Assembly: GCA_031280065.1 (NCBI GenBank)
Contig: JAITHH010000134.1
Location: forward strand, 1-7,409
Direction of reading: 5' to 3'
Source of the DNA: Treponema sp.
Lineage (GTDB): Bacteria; Spirochaetota; Spirochaetia; Treponematales; Breznakiellaceae
DNA length: 7,409 bases
Made by a program: the position numbers and the translations under genes. Under the pieces are notes generated by a model. It was not told the DNA's origin. It made no database searches and saw only the letters and a list, made by a program, of their open reading frames with translations. Shown here in pieces: positions 1-5,952 of this stretch. Positions within the stretch are counted from its first letter, which is position 1; every line of letters starts with the position of its first letter.

Positions 1-660
1 ATGTTCATGTACATCGCACGGGTGTACGAAAAAATCCTTGGGGACAAAAACCTGTACAGCGGTAAGCTGCTGCACATCCCCCGGCCTGAGTTTTTCGTGC
101 TCTATAACGGAACCGATCCATATCCCGACGAACAGACGCTCAAGTTGTCCTCGGCGTTTGAGGACGGCGCGTCTCTGGGGCTTCCGGGAACAGACCGCCC
201 CGCGCTGGAGCTGGAGGTGCGGATAATCAATATCAACGCCGGACGGAATGAAGTGCTGGTGCGCAAATGCCGGATTCTGGGGGAATACATAGCGTTCGTG
301 GCGAAGGTGCGGGAGTACGGGCGGAGCATGGATGACAAGGAAGAGGCGTTTAAGGCGGCGATACGGTACTGCCGTACGCATGACATCCTGTAAGAGTTTT
401 TGGAAGAGAACGCGGCGGAGGTATTTAACATGCTGATAACCGAATGGAACCTGGACGACGCGAAGCAAGTCTGGTTTGAAGAGGGCCGGGAAGAAGGATT
501 TGAAAAGGGCCGGGAGGAAGGGTTTGAAAAAGGGGCGCAAAACAAGCAATTGGAAGTATTGACGCTTCTGGAACAGGCCGAGAGTCTGGATGATTTCAAG
601 CGGCTGCTGCGTGTACAGTTCAAAGACGGGGGAGAAAACACCTGGACCGTCCAATCTTAA
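1..660 (+). pseudogene. Rpn-like PD-(D/E)XK nuclease / 'transposase family' gene, 3' part, interrupted by in-frame stop
   Basis: This is the C-terminal portion of a recombination-promoting nuclease (Rpn/YhgA-like, PD-(D/E)XK) protein. Recognisable family stretches are IARVYEKIL, RPEFFVLYNGT, PYPDEQTLKLS, DRPALELEV and RKCRILGEY, followed by a Glu/Gly/Lys-rich GREEGFEK repeat and a short helical tail ending in WTVQS. The catalytic N-terminal half lies upstream of the window, so the ATG at position 1 is probably an internal Met. A TAA at 391-393 follows CRTHDIL, and the same frame then continues in good family sequence (EFLEENAAEVFNML) to the stop at 658-660. One nonsense change, such as AAA to TAA, explains the split, so I call it a pseudogene. 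Readthrough, or separate translation of the second part from the TTG at 400, cannot be excluded. These proteins are thought to nick DNA and stimulate RecA-independent recombination. Confidence 0.75.
483..530 (+). repeat. Two 24-bp tandem repeats encoding GREEGFEK
   Basis: Units 483-506 and 507-530 match at 22 of 24 positions and each encodes GREEGFEK. A shorter, degraded third start follows (Lys-Gly-Ala). Charged Gly-Arg-Glu-Glu repeats before the C-terminal tail are common in Rpn-like proteins and are prone to changes in copy number. Confidence 0.8.
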
Positions 661-667
661 CCTCAGA

Positions 668-781
668 GAGAAACTGGAGATACTCGCGCTGATGGAGCAG
701 GCTGAGAACCTGGAAGATTTCAGGCGGTTGCAAGCCCAGCTCAAGGGAACCGGCGGAAACGCCTGGACCGCGCAATTTTAA
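668..781 (+). pseudogene. Orphan second copy of the Rpn-like C-terminal tail
   Basis: Read in frame 2, this stretch encodes a tail that closely parallels the end of the preceding gene. It has LEILALMEQAENLEDF here against LEVLTLLEQAESLDDF at 550-597, and both end in a W-T-x-Q motif followed by TAA. Copy one is at about 544-660 and copy two at 668-781. Copy two is shifted one base relative to copy one and has no start codon or binding site of its own, so it is probably not translated as a gene. It is either an old tandem duplication of the 3' end or the last scrap of a neighbouring paralogue. It forms most of the leader in front of hisG. Confidence 0.75.
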
Positions 782-830
782 CGGGACGGGGCTCTCCTCC
801 CCGCTTCCGCCGGGCCGGAAAGGAGCGTCT

Positions 831-1685
831 ATGGACACACTGCGGATATTGATACCCAAAGGGCGTATCTTTGATAACATTTCCCGGCTCTTTGCCGAGG
901 CGGGCTTTCCCATCGGCCTGCCGGAGCGCGCCTACCGGCCTATCATCGGCGCGGACTGGCTGGACGCCAAGATCATGAAGCCCCAGAACGTGGGTGAACT
1001 CCTGGAACTGGGGAGCCACGACGCGGGCTTTACCGGCGTTGACTGGATACGGGAGAGCGGCGCCGAGGTGGAGGAAATCCTCGACCTGGGTTTTGACCGG
1101 GTGCGGATCGTGGCCGCCGCGCCGGTTGAACTGGACGAGGCGGCCCTGCGGAAGAAGAAACTCGTGGCGGCCACCGAGTACGTGAACCTCGCCGGACAAT
1201 GGCTGCGGGCCCAGGGCTATAATTTCAGAATCCTCAGAACCTACGGGGCCACCGAGGTATTCCCCCCGGATGACGCGGACATGATTATCGACAACACCTC
1301 CACCGGCCAGACCCTGCGGGACAACGGTCTGCGGATCGTGGACACCCTCATGACGAGTTCCACCCGCTTTGCGGCCTCCAAAGCGGCCCTCGCCGTCCCG
1401 GACAAGCGCCGGCGCATCGAGGAGCTGGCCATGCTCTTTCAAGCGGTACTGGACGGGCGGGAGATGGTGATGCTGGAGATGAACGTGGCCGAATCCCGGT
1501 TTGCGGAACTCACGGCGGGCCTGCCCAGCATGAAGAGCCCCACCGTGGCCCCCCTCCACAACAACCAAGGCTTTGCGGTGAAAATCGCCGTTAAGAAGGG
1601 CGAGGTGCCGGACCTGATTCCCCGCTTGAAGAAGCTGGGGGCCGGGGATATTGTAGAGTACGATCTGCGGAAGGTCGTACCCTAA
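831..1685 (+). CDS. hisG: ATP phosphoribosyltransferase, long form (HisG)
   Basis: This enzyme catalyses the first committed step of histidine synthesis: ATP plus PRPP gives N1-(5-phosphoribosyl)-ATP and pyrophosphate, in the cytoplasm. The protein has 284 residues, typical of the long hexameric HisG that needs no HisZ. It begins with LRILIPKGRI. The PRPP-binding loop is D154-N-T-S-T-G-Q-T-L162. From about residue 206 there is a C-terminal ACT-like regulatory domain with the family's LPSMKSPTVAPL stretch and an ending GAGDIVEYDLRKVVP, so feedback inhibition by histidine is likely (family knowledge). The start is supported by AAGGAG at 820-825, five bases before the ATG. It leads a co-directional group that includes hisB and hisH. 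The product is intact, with no missing landmark residue that I can see. Confidence 0.95.
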   Translation: MDTLRILIPKGRIFDNISRLFAEAGFPIGLPERAYRPIIGADWLDAKIMKPQNVGELLELGSHDAGFTGVDWIRESGAEVEEILDLGFDRVRIVAAAPVELDEAALRKKKLVAATEYVNLAGQWLRAQGYNFRILRTYGATEVFPPDDADMIIDNTSTGQTLRDNGLRIVDTLMTSSTRFAASKAALAVPDKRRRIEELAMLFQAVLDGREMVMLEMNVAESRFAELTAGLPSMKSPTVAPLHNNQGFAVKIAVKKGEVPDLIPRLKKLGAGDIVEYDLRKVVP

Positions 1686-1706
1686 TGGCGGAGGAGACGC
1701 GGCTGT

Positions 1707-2117
1707 ATGAACCGAAAAGTTAAGCGCCGGCTGAAAAAGGCCGCGGTATTTTCCGTATGCGCGGCGCTGGTCTTCTTCGTGTCCGCGCCCGTCAATTCAG
1801 CCCTGGCGGTTGAAAAAAACGCCGCAAAGACGGCGGCAAACGCCGCGTATTTCAGCGGCGGCGCGGGTATGGAGGCCGTGGAAGCGGCAAGGGCTTCGGC
1901 CAATTCCCTCGACGGCGCGGTAAACGCCGGGCTCACCGCGCTGCTGTGGCTGTTCATTGCCCTGGCGGTCTATAACGGCGGCTGCGCTGTTTACAAGTAC
2001 ACGTTGAGCAAGGAAGAAAAGTATGAAAGCAATGAAGTTTGCACCGGCGCTCCTGGCGGGCGTCCTGCTGACCGGCTGTATGAGGCCGTACAACCGCCCC
2101 GCCGTGGTTCAGATTGA
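1707..2117 (+). CDS. Small secreted or membrane protein of unknown function
   Basis: I do not recognise a family. The start is supported by GGAGGAG at 1690-1696, ten bases upstream; the gene begins just after the hisG stop. The N-terminus is basic (NRKVKRRLKK) and followed by a hydrophobic stretch at about residues 12-31 that ends in a SALA/V signal-peptidase-I-like site. A middle section rich in Ala and Asn follows, then a second hydrophobic segment (TALLWLFIALAVYNGGCAVY), so it is probably anchored in the inner membrane or exported. From about residue 106 the frame runs 95 bases into the downstream lipoprotein gene, and that tail (GAPGGRPADRL and onward) looks like out-of-frame read-through of the lipoprotein signal sequence. 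The original gene may have ended near 2020 and lost its stop. It is probably a partner of the next gene. Confidence 0.6.
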   Translation: MNRKVKRRLKKAAVFSVCAALVFFVSAPVNSALAVEKNAAKTAANAAYFSGGAGMEAVEAARASANSLDGAVNAGLTALLWLFIALAVYNGGCAVYKYTLSKEEKYESNEVCTGAPGGRPADRLYEAVQPPRRGSD

Positions 2118-3039
2118 GACCAACGAGACGGCGTTTCTGGTTGATATGCGCTCGGACGATTCCGCCTCAGCGGACGCCATGACCAAAATCCAGCGTAAGG
2201 ATGTGCTGATAGACGGCTACTGGGTGCAGACGGGCAGGTTCCACAACAGCGGCTATTGGCGGCCCACCCACAAGGTGCTGGTGGTTTCCCGGAAGCCGGT
2301 GGAAATCAAGTGGTCTGAAAACGCCGGCGATCCAACGGTCCGGGCGGTGTCCAGCGAATCAGTCGGGTTCCGAATCCCGCTGGTGGTAAACGCCACGATT
2401 CAATCCGATGAAGACGCGGCGGCCTATCTAAAGTGGTTCAAATCAAACCGGGGCGCCGGCGATACCCAGTGGGAGCGCATCAACGCTTCCCAATGGCCGG
2501 TGCGGGAAGAGGCCGAATCCCTGGAGTCGGCGATCAACCGCGTCATCTTCCCCGTGGTGAATAACAAGCTGTCCGAATTCTATTTGCAGATACCGATCAT
2601 CGAGTGCGAGTCCAAGCGGGTGGAATTCGTGGCCGAGGCGTTTGAGGCGGCGCGGGCCGAGGCGCTGAAATACGGCGTTACCCTGCTGATTCTCTCGTCA
2701 ACCGACGGCCTGCTGTACGACGACACCGAATCCCAGCAGCGCATCAACGACCTGGCGGTCGCCAAGATGCGGGAGAACGTGCTGCGGCAGGAGCAGGCCA
2801 ACGCCGCGGCTGAACAGCGGGTAAAAACCACCCAGGCGGAGACCGAGGCGGCGGTTGCCCGGATTCAGGGGCAGACCGTGGAGATTCAGCGCCGCCAAAT
2901 GGAAATCGAAGGCCAGCGCCTGATCTACCAGGCCCAGGCGGACGCGATCAGAACCCAGGCGAACAAGGCGTGGCCGACGACGCTCGTGGTGGAAAACCTC
3001 GAAACGCTGGGGGCGCTGGGACTGACCCAGAAGCAATGA
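2023..3039 (+). CDS. Lipoprotein with SPFH/Band 7-like domain and C-terminal coiled coil
   Basis: The 338-residue product starts with a short lipoprotein signal (MKFAPALLAGVLLTGC) whose lipobox L16-T-G-C19 predicts lipidation at Cys19. Residues about 28-40 (VVQIETNETAFLV) resemble the opening of SPFH/Band 7 (prohibitin/stomatin-like) domains. A mixed domain runs to about residue 230, including FRIPLVVNATI, RVIFPVVNNKL and KRVEFVAEAFEAARAEALKYGV. Residues about 240-312 are Ala/Gln/Glu-rich and helical, typical of the coiled coil that follows SPFH domains and drives ring or scaffold assembly. The start is set by AAGGAA at 2010-2015, seven bases before the ATG. The SPFH assignment comes from pattern recognition and is not certain. 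An extracytoplasmic, lipid-anchored SPFH protein is unusual, and its position between hisG and hisB gives no metabolic clue. Confidence 0.7.
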   Translation: MKAMKFAPALLAGVLLTGCMRPYNRPAVVQIETNETAFLVDMRSDDSASADAMTKIQRKDVLIDGYWVQTGRFHNSGYWRPTHKVLVVSRKPVEIKWSENAGDPTVRAVSSESVGFRIPLVVNATIQSDEDAAAYLKWFKSNRGAGDTQWERINASQWPVREEAESLESAINRVIFPVVNNKLSEFYLQIPIIECESKRVEFVAEAFEAARAEALKYGVTLLILSSTDGLLYDDTESQQRINDLAVAKMRENVLRQEQANAAAEQRVKTTQAETEAAVARIQGQTVEIQRRQMEIEGQRLIYQAQADAIRTQANKAWPTTLVVENLETLGALGLTQKQ

Positions 3040-3051
3040 AAGGAGCGCGGC

Positions 3052-3657
3052 ATGACAAGAACGGCGGGAATCACCCGGACAACCAAGGAAACCAGCATAC
3101 GGATGAAACTCAACCTGGACGGCGAGGGTGAGACGCGGCTGAACTACCCCATCGGCTTCATGGCCCACATGCTGAATACCTTTGCGCGGCACGGGCTCTT
3201 TGATCTGGAGATCACCGCGCAAGGAGACCTGGAGGTGGATCAGCATCACCTGGTGGAGGACACGGGGATCGTCCTGGGGCAGTGTTTTGCCCAGGCCCTC
3301 GGAGAGCGGCGGGGAATCCGCCGGAATGGGAGCTGCCTTTTCCCCATGGATGAGACGCTGGCCCGCGCCGCAGTGGATATTTCCGGACGGCCTTTTCTAT
3401 TCTTTGCGGCGGGGCTTTCAGGCGGCCCGCTGGTGTCCGGGGGCGCGTCCTTCCAGACCGACACGGTAGAGGATTTCTGGCAGGGCTTTGTAACCGCGTC
3501 GGGGATTACCTGCCACCTGGAGGCGCTGCGGGGCCGCAGCGATCACCACCGGATCGAGGCCCTCTTCAAGGCCGCAGCCCGTGCGCTCCGGGAGGCGGCG
3601 GAGGCGGACCCCCGTGCGCCGGGCCTCATTCCCTCCACCAAGGGCGTTCTGGTATGA
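3052..3657 (+). CDS. hisB: Imidazoleglycerol-phosphate dehydratase (HisB, monofunctional)
   Basis: This enzyme converts imidazoleglycerol phosphate to imidazoleacetol phosphate, the Mn-dependent sixth step of histidine synthesis. At 201 residues it is the dehydratase alone, without the N-terminal phosphatase found in E. coli HisB. Landmarks in order are the RTTKETSI start, the HML segment (GFMAHMLNTFARHG), the metal-binding LEVDQHHLVEDTGI, the SGRPFL stretch, the second metal motif DHHRIEALFKAAARAL and the C-terminal STKGVL. In the first motif the usual Asp before HML (DHML) is Ala, but the metal-ligand His is kept. AAAGGAG at 3039-3045 sits six bases before the ATG, and the last four bases of the gene overlap the hisH start (ATGA), which implies translational coupling. 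Confidence 0.95.
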   Translation: MTRTAGITRTTKETSIRMKLNLDGEGETRLNYPIGFMAHMLNTFARHGLFDLEITAQGDLEVDQHHLVEDTGIVLGQCFAQALGERRGIRRNGSCLFPMDETLARAAVDISGRPFLFFAAGLSGGPLVSGGASFQTDTVEDFWQGFVTASGITCHLEALRGRSDHHRIEALFKAAARALREAAEADPRAPGLIPSTKGVLV

Positions 3658-4289
3658 GCGGCCTTACCGGGGTGCTGGACTACGGGGCCGGCAACCTGGG
3701 CTCGGTGATGAACGCCCTTGCCCGGCTGGGCGTTCCCGCCCGCTTTGCCGCGGGCCCGGAAGAATTGCTCCCCGCCGCGTCCCCTTTTGAGCGGCTCATC
3801 TTCCCCGGAGACGGACACTTCGGCGCGGTCATGGAATCCCTGGAACGTTCCGGGTACGCCGGGGCGGTCCGGGAGTGGATTCAGGCGGATAAGCCTTTTC
3901 TGGGAATCTGCATCGGCCTCCAGGTCCTCTTCGGCTCTTCCGAGGAAGCGCCGCCCGTGGAGGGCAGGCCGGTAGAGGGCCTGGGGATCATCCCCGGCGC
4001 GGTCAAGCGCTTCCCCGGACGCAAGGTTCCCCAAATCGGCTGGAATCAGACCCAGGCCCGCCCCGGCGCCCGGCTTTTCCGGGGCCTGCCCGGCAACGCT
4101 TTTTTCTACTATATCCATTCCTACTACGCCGCCCCTGACGACCGCGCGGTTATCGCGGCCCAAACGGAGTATTATCTCCCCTACTGTTCCGCAGTGGAGC
4201 GGGGGGCCCTCGCGGCGGCGCAATTCCACCCGGAAAAGTCCGGCGCAGCCGGGCTGGCGCTCCTGGAGAACTGGCTGGATTGTTTGTAA
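3654..4289 (+). CDS. hisH: Imidazole glycerol phosphate synthase, glutaminase subunit (HisH)
   Basis: This class I glutamine amidotransferase hydrolyses glutamine and passes ammonia to HisF, which makes IGP and AICAR. The length, 211 residues, is normal. The N-terminal strand LDYGAGNLGSV is typical. The nucleophile is Cys86 in FLGICIGLQ, and the catalytic partners are His192 and Glu194 in FHPEKS. VPQIGWNQ and FYYIHSYY are the usual interface and substrate segments. Two small deviations stand out: the oxyanion-strand motif PGVG reads PGDG (residues 51-54), and the common H in VPHxGWN is Q. The start codon overlaps the hisB stop (ATGA). HisF, its obligate partner, is not in the window. Confidence 0.94.
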   Translation: MSGLTGVLDYGAGNLGSVMNALARLGVPARFAAGPEELLPAASPFERLIFPGDGHFGAVMESLERSGYAGAVREWIQADKPFLGICIGLQVLFGSSEEAPPVEGRPVEGLGIIPGAVKRFPGRKVPQIGWNQTQARPGARLFRGLPGNAFFYYIHSYYAAPDDRAVIAAQTEYYLPYCSAVERGALAAAQFHPEKSGAAGLALLENWLDCL

Positions 4290-4335
4290 TCAAATTTCCT
4301 GCCCGCAGGGGTGACGGCAGAAGATTTGCGCCGCG

Positions 4336-4351
4336 CCAGGGTTCACCCTGG
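4336..4351 (+). other. GC-rich stem-loop between hisH and the transporter gene
   Basis: CCAGGG-TTCA-CCCTGG is a perfect 6-bp stem with a 4-base loop, 47 bases after the hisH stop and 15 bases before the next ATG. No T-run follows, so it is not a classical intrinsic terminator. It could slow transcription or shield an mRNA end. The function is unknown. Confidence 0.4.
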
Positions 4352-4365
4352 ACAATCCGCCGGAT

Positions 4366-5502
4366 ATGCCGCATACTCAAACAATGAAAGACCGATTTAA
4401 GAGCTTTAATTCGGGCCGGGCTAACTTTCTGCTCATGGTGTTTATCTCTTGTATGATCGGCGGGGCGGTTTTGAAGCTGACCGCCTTGGTACTCGTGCCT
4501 TTTATCATCGCCCTGTTTCTGGCTTTTGCCGCCTATCCCATGGTGCACGGCCTGGATAAGTTCAAAATCCCCCGCTTCTGTTCGATTCTGCTGGTGGTGC
4601 TCATCATCGCCGCAGGGCTTTCCATTATCGGCGTGGTTCTCTATTCATCCGGCAGAACCATCCTCTCGCTCTACCCCAAATATGAGCGCCGCATGTCCGA
4701 AATCTACGCATGGTTTGCGGGCTTTTTCGAGCTTTCCTACGACGCGCGGCTGAGTTTCTTTGAGAATCTCTGGAGCCAGTTGGGGGTAAGGACCCAGGTG
4801 CGGAACTTTACCTTCTCGTTCTCCAATGCTTCTATCGCGTTCTTGAAGGATGCGGTGCTGGTGATACTGTTTGTGGTGTTCATTTTAATGGAAGCGACCC
4901 AGATGAGCGACAAGCTGGAATTTGCCTTTGAGGGTAAACTTTCAGGCCAGATAAAGCGGATCGGCGCCGATGTGATGCGCCAGATAACCCGCTATTTAAC
5001 GGCGAAATTCCTCATTTCCCTGGCAACCGGGGCAATAGTGGCCATTGGGCTGGGCTTGGTGGGACTGGAATTCGCCGTGGTGTGGGGGGTAATTCAGTTT
5101 GTGCTGAATTTTATCCCCAACTTGGGCAGTATCGCCGCCGGTTTCGCCGCGTCGCTGTTTGCCCTGCTCCAGTTCTGGCCCGAACCGGGGCCCGTGATCC
5201 TGGTGGTACTCATCATGATAGGGGCAAACATGATCATCGGCAACTTCTTAGACCCCAAGATTATCGGGGATAACCTGGGAATCTCCCCCCTGGTGGTGCT
5301 GATCTCGCTGACCATCTGGGGGTATGTGTGGGGTTTCGCCGGGATGATCCTCTCGGTTCCCATGATGGTCATTATTAAGATCATCTGCGAGAATTTCCCC
5401 CTCCTGGAACCGGTCTCGATTCTCCTGGGTTCCCGAAAGGCGTTTCAGGCGAAAAAAGCGGCGGAAGCGGAGCGGGACCTTACCGCCGAGGAGCCGGTAT
5501 AG
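4366..5502 (+). CDS. AI-2E family transporter (PerM/TqsA-like membrane protein)
   Basis: This polytopic inner-membrane protein of 378 residues belongs to the AI-2E transporter family (formerly UPF0118), whose characterised members export AI-2 or act as Na+/H+ antiporters; the substrate here cannot be told. Hydrophobic segments lie at about residues 21-40, 42-60, 71-92, 162-180, 213-233, 235-270, 276-296 and 300-345, with a large soluble loop at about 95-160. Family landmarks are FVLNFIPNLGSIAAG (near residue 245) and GNFLDPKIIGDNLGISPLVV (near residue 291), followed by WGYVWGFAGMILSVPM. The C-terminus is a charged Lys/Ala/Glu tail. Neither the ATG at 4366 nor the one at 4384 (giving MKDRFKSF) has a clear binding site, so the true start may be 4384; an in-frame stop at 4312 rules out a long extension. 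It may be transcribed with the his genes or separately. Confidence 0.9.
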   Translation: MPHTQTMKDRFKSFNSGRANFLLMVFISCMIGGAVLKLTALVLVPFIIALFLAFAAYPMVHGLDKFKIPRFCSILLVVLIIAAGLSIIGVVLYSSGRTILSLYPKYERRMSEIYAWFAGFFELSYDARLSFFENLWSQLGVRTQVRNFTFSFSNASIAFLKDAVLVILFVVFILMEATQMSDKLEFAFEGKLSGQIKRIGADVMRQITRYLTAKFLISLATGAIVAIGLGLVGLEFAVVWGVIQFVLNFIPNLGSIAAGFAASLFALLQFWPEPGPVILVVLIMIGANMIIGNFLDPKIIGDNLGISPLVVLISLTIWGYVWGFAGMILSVPMMVIIKIICENFPLLEPVSILLGSRKAFQAKKAAEAERDLTAEEPV

Positions 5503-5605
5503 CTCCCTGGGATGCAGGGGTGCCGCGGGTGAACACCGCCTTGAACACATTGTCGCAGCAGATGTCAACCGGGTCGTCGGAATCGTCAAAACGCACATGA
5601 GCCAA
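5501..5605 (-). pseudogene. 5' fragment of an Rpn-like PD-(D/E)XK nuclease gene
   Basis: On the minus strand a frame from the TTG at 5605 reads FDDSDDPVDICCDNVFKAVF and then TRGTPASQGA. This matches the N-terminal opening of the Rpn/'PD-(D/E)XK transposase family' proteins (pattern: ...D.MFKAVFT...TP.S.GAL). Similarity stops at about position 5501, exactly at the stop codon of the convergent transporter gene (TAG 5500-5502), so about 35 codons remain of a gene usually near 300 codons. In this frame the sequence runs on into the transporter antisense without further family resemblance. It marks a recombination or deletion junction. It has no overlap with the relic at 1-660, which supplies the C-terminal part of the same family. 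Confidence 0.65.
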
Positions 5606-5611
5606 ATGCAG

Positions 5612-5616
5612 CCTCC
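5612..5616 (-). promoter_or_regulatory. Ribosome binding site of the Rpn-like fragment
   Basis: CCTCC on the plus strand reads GGAGG on the minus strand, six bases before the TTG at 5605-5603. It supports TTG as the original start, since no ATG lies in this frame after the upstream in-frame TAA. Confidence 0.5.
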
Positions 5617-5683
5617 GTACCGGTTATTTTTAATGATACCTTCTTTTGGGGCTTTCCGCAAGGAAGGGGGAGTGGTATGCAAA

Positions 5684-5724
5684 AACCGGGCTGCCTGTGA
5701 ACGTATGTTCCAGGCAGCCCGGTT
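5684..5724 (-). terminator. Strong stem-loop, intrinsic terminator on the minus strand
   Basis: The arms 5684-5697 and 5711-5724 pair perfectly over 14 bp (AACCGGGCTGCCTG with its complement). After a one-base bulge (T5698), four more pairs (GAAC/GTTC) close on a GTAT loop. Read on the minus strand the stem runs into five T (two of them in the stem), which fits a rho-independent terminator. On the plus strand the stem is followed by GGCTTG and lacks a T-run, so it is a poor terminator for the transporter transcript. The minus-strand gene it once served is not visible. Confidence 0.6.
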
Positions 5725-5730
5725 GGCTTG

Positions 5731-5902
5731 ATACACTAACGTGTATGCTACGCTAAAGCGTTTATGCGCTGGCGTATCTTACGCAGCCGCTTGTAAGCGG
5801 CTTGCGCGTGTTAGTTGCCCGCAAGGCGTTGCCGGAGTGTAGCGGCATGGCGTAGCGCACGTAATACCCCCTATTAGCACAGATGCGCGAAGGCTTTAGC
5901 CT
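5731..5902. repeat. Palindrome-dense intergenic stretch (REP-like or structured RNA)
   Basis: No convincing gene lies here, but hairpins follow one another: ATACAC/GTGTAT (5731-5746), ACGCT/AGCGT (5750-5761), GCGTA/TACGC (5772-5784), CGCAGCCGCTT with its complement (5782-5806, one bulged base), TGCCG/CGGCA (5830-5847) and AGGCT/AGCCT (5891-5902). Longer-range pairing also exists: GCTACGC at 5747-5753 with GCGTAGC at 5850-5856, extended by ACGTG (5739-5743) with CACGT (5858-5862). ACTAAC at 5735-5740 can also pair with GTTAGT at 5810-5815. This could be a repetitive extragenic palindrome, a miniature mobile element or a folded RNA; the sequence alone does not decide. Confidence 0.5.
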
Positions 5903-5923
5903 GAGCAGTGCGCGGCAAACCCC

Positions 5924-5952
5924 TTGACCTTCTGTAAGAACCCTGGTAGTAT
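5924..5952 (+). promoter_or_regulatory. Sigma70-type promoter stranded at the IS left end
   Basis: TTGACC (5924-5929), a 17-base spacer, and TAGTAT (5947-5952) form a good -35/-10 pair. Transcription would start at about 5959, only a few bases before the left terminal repeat of the insertion sequence at 5965. No plus-strand gene follows within the IS, so the promoter appears cut off from whatever it once drove, or it reads antisense to the transposase. Confidence 0.5.

Noticed and set aside
741..1568. Long open frame on the minus strand opposite hisG (275 codons)
   Set aside because: It is antisense to a clear hisG, has low-complexity Gly/His/Arg-rich sequence and no family resemblance. It is a GC-rich shadow.
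1685..1723. ATG overlapping the hisG stop (TAATG) as start of the next gene
   Set aside because: That frame closes after 12 codons at TAA. The ATG at 1707 has the binding site GGAGGAG and opens a long frame.
1707..3039. Overlapping membrane protein and lipoprotein as phage spanins (Rz/Rz1)
   Set aside because: The lipoprotein is 338 residues and looks SPFH-like; Rz1-type o-spanins are small and Pro-rich. The overlap is partial and no lysis genes are nearby.
3543..4229. Minus-strand open frame of 228 codons opposite hisB and hisH
   Set aside because: It overlaps two unmistakable his genes and shows no domain. It is a shadow frame produced by high third-position GC.
5505..5519. CCCTG/CAGGG stem as terminator of the transporter gene
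   Set aside because: Only 5 bp with no T-run, and it lies inside the Rpn-like coding fragment.
5734..5816. Possible integron attC site (CACTAAC ... GTTAGTT)
   Set aside because: The outer boxes miss the RYYYAAC/GTTRRRY consensus in places, and the inner hairpin (5782-5806) is off-centre, so the whole is not one imperfect palindrome as attC requires. No integron integrase is in the window.
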